The notes beneath the pieces are model-generated. The model was given only the letters and a program-made list of their open reading frames with translations. It ran no database searches and was not told where the DNA came from. From contig NC_018235.1 of the NCBI RefSeq assembly GCF_000227135.1, positions 428,195-492,194 of the forward strand: 64,000 nt of DNA, read 5' to 3'. The stretch is from Leishmania donovani. Taxonomy: Eukaryota > Euglenozoa > Kinetoplastea > Trypanosomatida > Trypanosomatidae. Shown piece by piece: positions 40,268-49,924 of the stretch. A program made the position numbers and the translations under genes. How positions within the stretch are numbered: the first letter of the stretch is position 1; each line of letters starts with the position of its first letter.

Positions 40268-40341
40268 CCCCCCCCCCCCCCCCCCCCCCCCTCCCCCCAC
40301 CCCCCCCACCCACCGCCCCTCCCCACCCCTCCCCCCACCCC
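40268..40341 (+). repeat. C-rich low-complexity tract at the edge of a gap
   Basis: A run of about 24 C is followed by C-runs broken by single T, A or G up to the gap. Such a tract stalls sequencing and can form i-motif/G-quadruplex structures, which explains the gap. Confidence 0.9.
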
Positions 40342-40664
40342 NNNNNNNNNNNNNNNNNNNNNNNNNNNNNNNNNNNNNNNNNNNNNNNNNNNNNNNNNNN
40401 NNNNNNNNNNNNNNNNNNNNNNNNNNNNNNNNNNNNNNNNNNNNNNNNNNNNNNNNNNNNNNNNNNNNNNNNNNNNNNNNNNNNNNNNNNNNNNNNNNNN
40501 NNNNNNNNNNNNNNNNNNNNNNNNNNNNNNNNNNNNNNNNNNNNNNNNNNNNNNNNNNNNNNNNNNNNNNNNNNNNNNNNNNNNNNNNNNNNNNNNNNNN
40601 NNNNNNNNNNNNNNNNNNNNNNNNNNNNNNNNNNNNNNNNNNNNNNNNNNNNNNNNNNNNNNNN
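40342..40664. other. assembly gap (323 N)
   Basis: This is a run of N. The sequence resumes inside the 3' end of a SIDER element, so most of a SIDER copy is presumably hidden here. Confidence 0.99.
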
Positions 40665-40678
40665 GAATGGCCGCGCGG
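40665..40678 (+). mobile_element. 3' terminus of a SIDER element (rest in gap)
   Basis: GAATGGCCGCGCGG matches the end of the SIDER copies at 44784-44797 and 57650-57663. The body would lie in the gap just before it. Sense orientation, downstream of the 195-aa gene. Confidence 0.7.
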
Positions 40679-40842
40679 AAGAGAGAGCTCGCACGTACGC
40701 CTCTTCCGCTGCGCTCCCTGGCGTTCCTCTCTGTGCCCCATTTCCCTCGACCCTTTCCCATCTGCTCTCACGGACTCTCTCCCACGGCATGCACACGAGC
40801 ACGCCCACAGGCATACGCGGGCTCACGCAGCTGCTCACTTGT

Positions 40843-41152
40843 TTGGTTGGCCCGCCTGCCGCTCCTCCTCGTGCACACCTCCCCCTTTTATCCTGTCTCT
40901 CTCACTCGCTGTAGACGTCTGCTCACGTGCTTTCTCTCCCCCATCTGCCGTATGCATGTGTGTGCATGCGTGTGTGTGCCCGCGTCTGTCTCTCCCAGCA
41001 TGAGGGCGTGTACTCTCCTCACTCCACCCCACCCCATCATCCTCTCTCTCCTCCCCATCCGGTGACTGTCGTTGCCCTTTCGACTGCCTTACTGCAGTGC
41101 ATGAATAGACGCACACACCCACACAAATATGTGCATGGACTCGTACTCGGCA
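40843..41152 (+). repeat. 310-base direct repeat, first copy
   Basis: Identical by eye to 41252-41561, from TTGGTTGGCCCGCC to CTCGTACTCGGCA, and the two copies are separated by exactly 99 N. The pattern is that of two contig ends that overlap but were not merged. Confidence 0.9.
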
Positions 41153-41251
41153 NNNNNNNNNNNNNNNNNNNNNNNNNNNNNNNNNNNNNNNNNNNNNNNN
41201 NNNNNNNNNNNNNNNNNNNNNNNNNNNNNNNNNNNNNNNNNNNNNNNNNNN
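41153..41251. other. assembly gap (99 N)
   Basis: A run of 99 N flanked by identical 310-base blocks; the size is a filler value also seen at the other two small gaps. Confidence 0.99.
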
Positions 41252-41561
41252 TTGGTTGGCCCGCCTGCCGCTCCTCCTCGTGCACACCTCCCCCTTTTAT
41301 CCTGTCTCTCTCACTCGCTGTAGACGTCTGCTCACGTGCTTTCTCTCCCCCATCTGCCGTATGCATGTGTGTGCATGCGTGTGTGTGCCCGCGTCTGTCT
41401 CTCCCAGCATGAGGGCGTGTACTCTCCTCACTCCACCCCACCCCATCATCCTCTCTCTCCTCCCCATCCGGTGACTGTCGTTGCCCTTTCGACTGCCTTA
41501 CTGCAGTGCATGAATAGACGCACACACCCACACAAATATGTGCATGGACTCGTACTCGGCA
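41252..41561 (+). repeat. 310-base direct repeat, second copy
   Basis: Second copy of 40843-41152; the unique sequence continues after CTCGGCA at 41561. Confidence 0.9.
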
Positions 41562-42560
41562 CTGGATGCGATGCAGCCGCAGCGAAAGGGATTGGAATGG
41601 CGAGAGAGCCCCTGGTGCGTGTGGGCGTGGGGGGGTTCACTGCACGCCATTGCCTGACTCTTTCGTAGGGTTTCTTCACGTCGCTTATCCTCGTTGTTTT
41701 TCACATTCGGTGTCGAGGCATCCGTCGATTGGGTGTGCGCATGTCCGCTGGTGGGGGGCCTGTGTAGCCTCCTTTGTTGGTGTTCTTGTGCGCCTCCATC
41801 CACTGTTGAGTCGTCTTTCGCTTGCCGCTGCGGCGAGCAGTACACACACACACACACACACAGGTGCACAGGTGTGCGCACTCACAGAGGAATATAACGT
41901 AAAACCGTCTACCTTGTACTATCACGACTGCAACGTGCTAGGGCGCTCGAGTGTAGAGGCAGCGGGGGGGGGGCGGCGGTGGCTGCTCGATGCTCTCTGC
42001 TTGCACACAGTCACAGGGAGAGACCACGCAACTCTGTTTGACAAGCTGCTCGGCGTCTCGCTAGGTACGCACCGTCTCTCTGTCTACCTGCGTGTGCGCA
42101 CATCCACGGTTCGTGTTCTGGTAGCGCGACATCCCCGCGATGATTATCGACTTGCTTGTTCTCCCTCACTGCGGCTGCTGCTGCTTCCCTTTGACTGTGC
42201 AGCTTCGTTGCCTTTTTCTGTTACGCGACGCGCACTCACGGCTTCTTTCCCACGCACCCCATGAGCCTCTTCCAACCTCTCCTCTGAGGCTCCCCTCGTC
42301 TCCTTCTCCCCCTTAAACTTCTTCATGAGCGGTCTCGTGCCTTCGCTCGCGCACTCCGCTTTCTGTGGATGCCTACCCTCCGTCTTCCGCGTCCTCTCAC
42401 GTGCTCGCAGAGAGGCACATACACACCCACCCACACGCACGCACAGACACGCTCACAAAACTGCATAGGAGAGGACAGTGGCATCATCGTTGGTGTGCGT
42501 GTGCTGTCCTGTGCTACGTAGGCGGCTGTCACTCTCTACCTCTCTCTCCTTGGTCGATCG

Positions 42561-43745
42561 ATGGAGCCGCACATGACGTCTCTCGTGTTGCGCCGCGACC
42601 TCTCCCTGGAGGTACCGAAGCTGTTGATTGGCGCGGTGCAGCCGTACCAGACACTCGCCGGCCCCGCGCTCACCACGTCCTTCCTGCATCAGCCAGACCT
42701 CCTTCCGTTCCAGCGGACCGCCTTCTCGCACGCTGCCATCGCACCGCTGTACTTCCACACGCTGCTGCACACCCTCGCTGAGTTTGCCGAGACGCCGCGC
42801 GCGGTCCAGTATAGTGCAGTGAAGCTGCGCCACGCCCCCAAGGCCGACTTCTGGGACTCCGTCGGCACGCTGAACTGTTTCTACTACTCTGCCCATGCAC
42901 CTTATGGGGCACCGGCAGAGGCCTCCGTTTTGGACCAGCATCCGGCTATGGGGGCCGTGGAGCTCATGCGCCCGGGGCACCGCATGGAGAGCGACGTTAA
43001 GCTGACGCTCTTCAACAACTCCCACCAGCCCATCGCGTCGATGCTGATGACCGGCCCGAAGGGCGCAACGCGCGAGGCTGACGACAACGCGATAGAGAGT
43101 AGTCAGGACACCTCCTCCACTTCCCCTCACGCGAGGACTGCCTTTCCGTATGTGGCGCCGCCCACCAAGGAGACCGCGTCCGCTAGCGACTGCCTCTCTG
43201 CCGTCATGATCGGCGGCACACGAGTACACGGCGGCCTGTACGGTGATCTGATGCCTATGGAGGGCGGTGGCGGCTTTGGACAGCGTGCCTGCTACCGGGT
43301 AGAAGATGCCGCCGCGTCCTCGCCGTCCCCGAATGACCGAAGCCGGGTCAGCGGGACGGAGGCAGCGGCTGAAGAACGTACCGCCTCTTCGTCGGCGCCC
43401 ACCGTCATGCCGCCGTGGGTGCTCTACGACTGCGTTCAGCGATTTTTTCTCCGGCTGCATCGCAGCGGCGTCTTCGGCGGTGATGCAGCCATTGCACCGA
43501 CGGAGGGGTGGCGTGTCTCGGCTCACCACGTCGTACAAACCGAGGATGCGGTCTTTGGCGTTCCAGTGGAGGTGGTCTGCGCCGTGCCGCGTGTGTACCC
43601 GAGCTACAGATTGCCGCCATGGAGGCATCGGCTGGGACTTCCCGCCATTCCCAACGGCGCCGCACCATGTGTGAGTCTGCGCTGTGAGACGCGGCAAGGT
43701 GGCCGGCTTATTTCCACTGGTGTTTACTTCTTTACTCGGTGGTAA
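42561..43745 (+). CDS. unknown 394-aa protein
   Basis: I do not recognise a family with certainty. The protein begins MEPHMTSLVLRRDLSLEVPKLL. It has an ordered N-terminal half (to about 160), a Ser/Thr/Ala-rich linker (about 165-200 and 240-285) and an ordered C-terminal part (290-394) ending ETRQGGRLISTGVYFFTRW. That ending and the block KLTLFNNSHQPIASML look like paired beta-strands and faintly recall a hotdog thioesterase fold, but no active-site motif is visible and I do not claim it. A longer antisense open frame (42453-44153) is a shadow of this gene. SIDER copy C lies 0.6 kb downstream. Confidence 0.85.
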   Translation: MEPHMTSLVLRRDLSLEVPKLLIGAVQPYQTLAGPALTTSFLHQPDLLPFQRTAFSHAAIAPLYFHTLLHTLAEFAETPRAVQYSAVKLRHAPKADFWDSVGTLNCFYYSAHAPYGAPAEASVLDQHPAMGAVELMRPGHRMESDVKLTLFNNSHQPIASMLMTGPKGATREADDNAIESSQDTSSTSPHARTAFPYVAPPTKETASASDCLSAVMIGGTRVHGGLYGDLMPMEGGGGFGQRACYRVEDAAASSPSPNDRSRVSGTEAAAEERTASSSAPTVMPPWVLYDCVQRFFLRLHRSGVFGGDAAIAPTEGWRVSAHHVVQTEDAVFGVPVEVVCAVPRVYPSYRLPPWRHRLGLPAIPNGAAPCVSLRCETRQGGRLISTGVYFFTRW

Positions 43746-44361
43746 CGAGGACGCGGATTCATGGATCGTGTGGGGGCCTGGGCTGCCGTCGAGGTGGTGT
43801 CGTATGGCCACTCTGCTTCCTCCCTCGATGCTCTCGCCTCTGCCGCTGCCGAAGTCGCCAGCACCTGCTTCACGCCTCTTTGTTTGGATTTCGTCTTTAC
43901 AGTCTGCACTGCGCTCTCTTGCGCTTGGCGTTACATGCGCGCATGTGTGGGGGTGTACACGCACACGACGGAGCACAACGTTCGTATTCGAGTTGTTGAA
44001 TGACCCAAACGGCAACTCGGGGCACCTCCGCGATTGAGCAGACGTTACTTTCTTCAGGCACCTAAGCATCTCACGCTTGCCGCTTCTCGTTACTTTCATC
44101 AGCCTCTTTCCACTGACGGGGCAGGATATGTGTTGTCGTGTACGTCGCCGCACATGTTTGTGCGGCGAGTAACCTCATCCGCGTCCTTACGCAAGCACAG
44201 GACTCTTCTCTGTCGGAATGCCGCTCACCGTCTCTTTCTCTCGCCGCCAGCGGTGCCAGTGAGCGACTGGGAGGGGTCGAGCACGACGACGTCTTCGCTG
44301 GGCCTCATACTCCCACTCGACGTCCGCTGCCTCACATTGTTCTCCCCACGTCTGCGCCTCT

Positions 44362-44797
44362 CCCCGGTGACGGGGGGTACACCTCGGCGCGATATCGCGC
44401 GGTCCAGTACCCACGCTCTGTGTGTGGGGAGTCGCGAAGCAGCCCCGCATCCCCTGCCGAATGCCGAACCGCTCCTGGTGGTGACAGGGCCAAGCACCTA
44501 CGACGTGGGGGGGTGAGCGCGGCTTACTGCCACTGATGTCGGCGGCGGGGTCCTGGGTGGCGCTGCCTCGGAGCGACCTGCGGCTGTGAGTAGGTCTTTA
44601 TCACCCATATGGTGGGCAGGGCGTCCACGTGACCCGCGCGTATCCGACCGGGCCCTCACACGGCGCACTGGTGTGTGTGGGTGTGGGGGCCGAGCCCCCC
44701 CGAGGGGCGGGAACGCACCAGGCGATGGGGCGTGTGGCCGGCCGGTGGGCAGAGCGGCGCCGGCCTCGTGCACCCTGGCGGAGAATGGCCGCGCGGA
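44362..44797 (+). mobile_element. SIDER retroposon, copy C (sense, apparently complete)
   Basis: Begins CCCCGGTGACGGGGGGTACA and carries CAGTACCCAC and GTGACAGGGCCAAGCACCT within the first ~150 bases, as the other copies do. It ends CCTGGCGGAGAATGGCCGCG at the point where it diverges from the copy at 57665. The 5' part resembles the ~79-bp signature shared by trypanosomatid ingi/L1Tc/SIDER elements as I remember it. It lies 617 bases after the stop of the 394-aa gene, sense orientation, thus in its probable 3' UTR. Confidence 0.85.
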
Positions 44798-45104
44798 AGA
44801 GAGAGCTCGCACGTACGCCTCTTCCGCTGCGCTCCCTGGCGTTCCTCTCTGTGCCCCATTTCCTCGACCCTTTCCCATCTGCTCTCACGGACTCTCTCCC
44901 ATGGCATGCACACGAGCACGCCCACAGGCATACGCGGGCTCACGCAGCTGCTCACTTGTTTGGTTGGCCCGCCTGCCGCTCCTCCTCGTGCACACCTCCC
45001 CCTTTTATCCTGTCTCTCTCACTCGCTGTAGACGTCTGCTCACGTGCTTTCTCTCCCCCATCTGCCGTATGCATGTGTGTGCATGCGTGTGTGTGCCCGC
45101 GTCT
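44798..45104 (+). repeat. SIDER 3'-flank block shared with 40679-40986
   Basis: After the SIDER end the sequence continues, nearly identical to 40679-40986, for about 307 bases up to CCCGCGTCTG, where the two loci diverge. Two differences are visible (a missing C in the TTTCC(C)TCG block and CATGG versus CACGG). Since the block is not part of the copy near 57665, it is not normal SIDER sequence. Confidence 0.85.
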
Positions 45105-45354
45105 GCGTCCCTACACGCGTACGTCCGTCCGCACGTGCACCGCCATCTCCACAGGCGCACTGCTGCAGCGGCGCACTCAGCTCGAGTGCTAGCGAAGATT
45201 CTTTTTTACTCTTTAGTCGTTGCCTCACACACACTCACGCAGACGGTGTGTGTGCGTGTGTGGCCGAGGCATTGGTGTAGGTGCGCATCGAGCAACGGGT
45301 ACGCGTAGACGGCGAGGGTTCAGTTGTTTGGTTAGACAACGTGCAGTGGCACCA

Positions 45355-47076
45355 ATGCCGCGGCCGAAGAAGGGCGGCGGGCGAGGGAAGGTCGTGAAGA
45401 ATATCTGGGACATCGCCGACTTACAGGCGGCGGCCCTGGGAAACAGCGGCAGCGGCGGGGCTGGTGAGCGCCCGTCCACCGCCACCACCGCGGCGACCTA
45501 TCGCCGCCCACGGCCGGTGCGGCATGTCGACCCCGCCGTGCTGAGGCGCGCCTTCATGCTGCAGAACTTCCAGTTCATCCTTCGCGCCGAGCTGCTGACG
45601 ATCACGTCCACGCAGGGGCTGCCTCAGGGCCAGCGCCGGCTGATGGAGTGCATCCAGCTCAGCGACAGCCTCGTGCCGTGGGAGGTGGTGCACTCGGTCG
45701 TCATGCGGGCCACTCCTGAGGAGTTCCAGTGCCCCATCTGCATGGAAATGCCGACAGCACCGCGCATCACGGAGTGCGGGCACGTCTACTGCCTCCCGTG
45801 CATCCTACAGTACATGAGCCGCCAGAAGGCGGCCGGCGCGCAGCGCAAGTGCCCGATGTGCCACGACCTTCTCACGCCCTACACGCTGCGCCCCTGCGTG
45901 CTGCAGTCGGTGCAGCCGCGGAGGGTCGGCGCGCAGGCCCGCTTTGACCTCTTCAAGCGGCACCGCAACTCGTGCGTGCTGCGCCGCTCCGACGACCCCT
46001 TTCTGGCGGCACCGCCGCCGCCGTCCTCGGCGAAGGCCGTGGCGATCCACCTCCCAGCCTACATGGAGCCGATGTCGTGCCAGAGTCGGTACGTGATGAC
46101 AACCCCGCAGTACGAGGCGGGGCAGCGCTACGCCGACTGCGCCGGTATTTCGGAGCGGATGCGCGAGCTGGAGCAGCTGACGCAGCCGCTGAGCGAGTCC
46201 GACGCGGAGGTGGAGCGATTCTTGCTAGAGGCGCTGAACGAGGTGACCAAGGAGCCGAAGGGGCTGCCGCCGTCGATGCTGCGCAACTCGCCGCCCATGG
46301 CCCCGCGCCCCGTCACGACTCCGGAGGGCGAGGGCGACCACCTCGAGCTGTACGCCGACGGAGAAGGGCAGCCGTACTACCTGCACATGTTGACCGTGAA
46401 GATGCTCAAGCACGATGCGAAGCTGCGCAACGCCGCACTGCCCGACACGGTCACCGGCATGATTGAGGAGGTTGTCACGATGGAGCAGACGGAGGAGACG
46501 CGCCGCATCTACAAGGTCTTTTCGCACGTCCCACTGCACGGCATGATCAAGCTGTGCGTCGTCAACGTGGATCATCTCGTCCTGCCGGAGACCCGCGCCG
46601 CTTTTGCCGCCGCGCTGCAGAGGATGGCGAGCGACAGGGCGCAGCGCCGACACCGCGACGACCGCGCCGCCAGCGAGGATGCGTCGTGGAAGCAGTACTT
46701 GATGAGGTACAGCAACCGCAGCGGTGACTGCCTGGGCTTCTCGCCGGACACGGCGCCGTCGGACTTCTCCATCGACACGGAGAGCCTGCCGTACCTGAAG
46801 CTCCCCTCGACGGGCTCCGCGGGCAGCGACCACGGGCTGCCGCCCAACACGCTCGACACGCGCCAGCGTGCCACCAAGCGACAGGATATGCAGTCGCTGC
46901 TCGTCGACTCGGCCGTGGAGCCTCCGTCACGCGGCGACACAGCAACGGCGAAGACCTCCAGCACCATGGCGGCCGGCTGCTGGGCTCAGGGGAGTGCGAC
47001 CAAGCTCTTTGCCAAGGCGGAGCGGAAGGAGGCGACGAAATCGACGTGGGGCGGACACGTGTTCAGCCCCAAGTAG
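45355..47076 (+). CDS. RNF10: RNF10/Mag2-like RING-finger protein (probable E3 ubiquitin ligase)
   Basis: This 573-aa protein has a basic N-terminus (MPRPKKGGGRGK) and the block RRAFMLQNFQFILRAE (64-79), like the region before the RING in RNF10. A C3HC4 RING follows (C126, C129, C141, H143, C146, C149, C166, C169; CPICMEMPTAPRITECGHVYC). A later segment, YYLHMLTVKMLKHDAKL to SHVPLHGMIKLCVVNVDHL, corresponds to the conserved post-RING part of RNF10. In other eukaryotes RNF10 ubiquitylates 40S proteins of stalled ribosomes; here that role is inference. The longer open frame from 45220 is translated spacer; the first ATG is 45355. Confidence 0.88.
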   Translation: MPRPKKGGGRGKVVKNIWDIADLQAAALGNSGSGGAGERPSTATTAATYRRPRPVRHVDPAVLRRAFMLQNFQFILRAELLTITSTQGLPQGQRRLMECIQLSDSLVPWEVVHSVVMRATPEEFQCPICMEMPTAPRITECGHVYCLPCILQYMSRQKAAGAQRKCPMCHDLLTPYTLRPCVLQSVQPRRVGAQARFDLFKRHRNSCVLRRSDDPFLAAPPPPSSAKAVAIHLPAYMEPMSCQSRYVMTTPQYEAGQRYADCAGISERMRELEQLTQPLSESDAEVERFLLEALNEVTKEPKGLPPSMLRNSPPMAPRPVTTPEGEGDHLELYADGEGQPYYLHMLTVKMLKHDAKLRNAALPDTVTGMIEEVVTMEQTEETRRIYKVFSHVPLHGMIKLCVVNVDHLVLPETRAAFAAALQRMASDRAQRRHRDDRAASEDASWKQYLMRYSNRSGDCLGFSPDTAPSDFSIDTESLPYLKLPSTGSAGSDHGLPPNTLDTRQRATKRQDMQSLLVDSAVEPPSRGDTATAKTSSTMAAGCWAQGSATKLFAKAERKEATKSTWGGHVFSPK

Positions 47077-48394
47077 TCCTCGTCCCTCAGGTGGGAGGGT
47101 GACGACCCTCGCTGCCGGCTTCTCTGTGCGTCTCTCCAGGTGCACTTGCGTGCATCACTGCCGCACCCAGCCGTACGCACGCGCGCACACGCGCGTAGGC
47201 GCATGCGAATGCGTGTAATGGGATGAAGGTGACTCGTGCCGCGTGAGGTGCAGCGTCCACTGCTGTGTGAGGGCCTGTGTGGAGGGTGGTGCAGGGCGGG
47301 AGTGGGGCGAGTGGGAGACGGCTCGGTGGCACAACGGCGTTTCTGTCGTCAGCGATGCAGCACTCCTTTCATTCCCCTGCCCCGCTCTTCATACGTGTGC
47401 TCTGTATGCCAACGGCGCCTTGCGTTGTCTGTTTCTCTGCGCGCGCACACGCAGAGATACAAGCACAGCGGTGCTCCGGCTCTCTGCCCCCCTCCGAGTT
47501 GTTCCACATCGGCCTGTCGCTGTCCTTCTCTGCTCTGCACCTCTTGCTTCCCTTTCCTCTCCGTTTTCGAACCCGGGCTGACGGCCGCCCCGCACTGTGT
47601 GATGGGTGGCGCACGTGCGCGTGCGCGTGTGCTGGCGGAGTTTATTCGAATTTCAAGCAACGCAAGTTAAGAGAGGATGACGCGGCGCTCACCGCGCTTG
47701 GCTCCCCCTGTGTGTGTGTGTCTCTGTCTGCATCAGTGCGATGCTCACTGGTGCTCGCTCTCGCTCTGTCTCACCGCCAAGATGTGCGCACGCTGCTGAG
47801 TGTGCGAGTCCCTTCGCGCCCCGCCTTTTCACTCGACTGCGGCTGTCGCTCTCACGTGTAGGCACGGCTCTGGGGAAGAGCGTATGTGTGCTTGTGTGCG
47901 TGAGGACACCGACGTGGTGGCACGAGTCACTTGACCCTCTCTGTGCAGAGGCCCCCCTCCTCCTCACGTGCGAAGGCGCACGCATGGGGGTGCCCTGCTG
48001 CGTCTGTGCCGCCTCCTCGCTCCCCCTTCATCTTCCCCACCCTCTCCGTCCCTCCATCTCCGCGTTGCTCTGCGAGGGACCCGCTGCGCCGCTCAAGGCC
48101 GTAGCAGTGCCGCGGCGCACCCCCTCCCTTCCCCACATACACATGCGCGCATACCCCCACAGGCGCCGCGGCGTACACCCCTGAAAGAGAACCACACGCT
48201 CATACGTAGAGGAGACACACACGCGCGTGTTGGGCGCCACCCCACTGACCGACTTACCGATCTGTGTGTGCCGCGGCTGCTTCGTCTTCTCCTCGTTGCA
48301 TGCCCTGCGCAGCTCACTGGCGGCTGCACCGCGCCACCACCGCTGCCGCTCCCCTATCTTTTTGCCGCGTCTTGCCTTTGCGGTGCTGGGCCGC
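47077..48394. other. 1.3-kb spacer
   Basis: No gene is supported. CA/GT-rich stretches and pyrimidine tracts (47505-47565, 48010-48060) are present. Open frames on both strands carry no domain. Confidence 0.5.
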
Positions 48395-49924
48395 ATGTGG
48401 AGAGCGGAGGAGAACATCTTTGCCCGCGCGAGGCCCGCGCGGCTCGACACGCAGTACAGCAGCACGGGCGCCTGCACGACGGCGCCGCCTGCGCGCACGT
48501 TGATGCCGCCGCGGTGGTTTCACGTCCCCGGAAGCGGCGCGCGGGACGCGCAGGGGCCGCCGGAGGGCCTCGTCACGTCCACTCATCTGTCCTCCTCGCT
48601 GCTGCTGCAGCGGAGCTCGTTGCTGGACCACGGCGGTACTGCGGACGCTTCTGCACATGCGCTGGGGTGTGGCGGCCGAGACGCTGACGGGAGCTGCTGG
48701 GGCATCGCTGGGCCCTCCCCCGCGATGCAGCCGCAGCAGCCTTTCGCCCCGCACGGTGGCGCGGGCACACGCGACACTCGCTCGCTGGGGAGCCTCCTCT
48801 GTCACCCCGACCTGCGTCCCACGCGCGACACGAGCGCAGACAACACGTCGCCAACAGAGGTGAGTCGCCTGCTTCGTCAGTACCGCGACGAGAACGCGCG
48901 GCTGCGCGAGCAGCTCAAGGCGAAAGAGCTGCACGAGGCACACATCATGGCGAGGCTCGAGGAGACAAGTCACAGGTGCGCACACCTGCAGCTGGCATGG
49001 CAGCGTGCCAGCGGTGACACACCGAGCTCGCTGTTGCAGAGCGCAGGCGACAAGGCGGATGCTGCGCAGAGTGTGGGCAGCCACGGTGGGGAGGCTGAAG
49101 AGACGGTGCAGTCGCGCCTCGCGCAGAAGGAGGCTGAGGTGCGCGAGCTGCAGGGACGCGTGGAGGCGTACCGGGAGGCGTTGCAGCGCTCTCGCGCCCA
49201 CGCGGCGCTCTCGGAGGAGGAGCGGCGGGCAGCTGCTGCACCCGCCACCTGCGCCGCAGGCAGCGTCTCGCCCACATCGCTCCACGTGCTCCTCTTGCAG
49301 TCCCTCAACGCCGCCGACTACCTCGTGAAGGTGTTTAACGCGCTGCAACACTGCCACTGCACGCGGCACGGAGATGCCCACGGGAGCGCCAGTGACTGCT
49401 GTCGCCGCAGCCTCCACGACTGCAAGGTGCGCTGCCTCCAGGCAGCCGTGAAGGGCGCACCCATCAGTTCCGAGCTGCTGGAGCTGGAGGATGGACCGGA
49501 GAACGACACGGCCGCCGCAAACATGGAAACTGCTGTCGCGGTTCGAGAGGAGCTGCTTTACTGCGAGGCGGTGGCCGTGCGCCTCGCGGCCTCCCTGCTG
49601 AGCCGCGAGAGGACTACCGACGAGGACGCTGCCCCGCCTGCCACCACCACAGCCGCCGCCGCACCACCAGAGAAAGCAGCGTCACCGCCGCCCCTCTCCG
49701 CACTTGGGCCACTGACCGCGCTTGGGGTCGCCGAGCCCGTCGCTTTAGCGAAGGCGGCGGCGGCTGAAACTCACGACGACGGCGACGATGAGGGCGCGGG
49801 GGAGGGCGAGAAGAGCACGGAGGAGAACGGGCAGGCCACGGTGTCGTACGTGGCTGCCGCGCGAGAGCCTCGACGCCGCCCTTCGCGATGCCGTCCCGAT
49901 GTTGGCGACTGCGAGGTGCAGTAG
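48395..49924 (+). CDS. unknown coiled-coil protein
   Basis: I do not recognise a family. From ATG 48395 the protein has 509 residues; an alternative ATG at 48500 would remove 35. The N-terminal ~150 residues are low complexity. A coiled coil runs at about 155-205 (SRLLRQYRDENARLREQL) and another at about 240-280 (KEAEVRELQGRVEAYREAL). A more ordered, Cys/His-containing segment at 285-360 contains LLLQSLNAADYLVKVFNALQ, and the C-terminal 110 residues are Ala/Glu-rich and disordered. It could be a cytoskeletal or basal-body component, but nothing proves it. Confidence 0.75.
   Translation: MWRAEENIFARARPARLDTQYSSTGACTTAPPARTLMPPRWFHVPGSGARDAQGPPEGLVTSTHLSSSLLLQRSSLLDHGGTADASAHALGCGGRDADGSCWGIAGPSPAMQPQQPFAPHGGAGTRDTRSLGSLLCHPDLRPTRDTSADNTSPTEVSRLLRQYRDENARLREQLKAKELHEAHIMARLEETSHRCAHLQLAWQRASGDTPSSLLQSAGDKADAAQSVGSHGGEAEETVQSRLAQKEAEVRELQGRVEAYREALQRSRAHAALSEEERRAAAAPATCAAGSVSPTSLHVLLLQSLNAADYLVKVFNALQHCHCTRHGDAHGSASDCCRRSLHDCKVRCLQAAVKGAPISSELLELEDGPENDTAAANMETAVAVREELLYCEAVAVRLAASLLSRERTTDEDAAPPATTTAAAAPPEKAASPPPLSALGPLTALGVAEPVALAKAAAAETHDDGDDEGAGEGEKSTEENGQATVSYVAAAREPRRRPSRCRPDVGDCEVQ

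Larger units (their letters stand above)
39806..42560. other. 2.8-kb spacer with SIDER remnant, two gaps and a duplicated block
   Basis: No gene is supported. In order: ordinary spacer to 40260; a C-rich low-complexity tract (40268-40341); a gap (40342-40664); the 3' end of a SIDER element and flank (40665-40986); a 310-base block (40843-41152) repeated after the second gap as 41252-41561; then pyrimidine- and CA-rich leader sequence to the next gene. Frames open across the gaps are artefacts of translated N bases. Confidence 0.7.
43746..45354. other. spacer with SIDER copy C
   Basis: No gene is supported. It contains the intact SIDER copy (44362-44797), then a ~300-base block shared with the SIDER flank at 40679-40986, then CA/GT-rich leader sequence before the RNF10-like gene. 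Confidence 0.7.

Noticed and set aside
40020..41531. Long open frames across the gaps on both strands
   Set aside because: Open only because N bases are translated as unknown residues.
42453..44153. 566-codon minus-strand open frame
   Set aside because: Antisense shadow of the 394-aa gene and its spacer; a GC-rich coding strand often leaves the opposite frame open.
47560..47580. Minus-strand GGGTTCGAA resembling a tRNA B-box
   Set aside because: No A-box or cloverleaf upstream on that strand.
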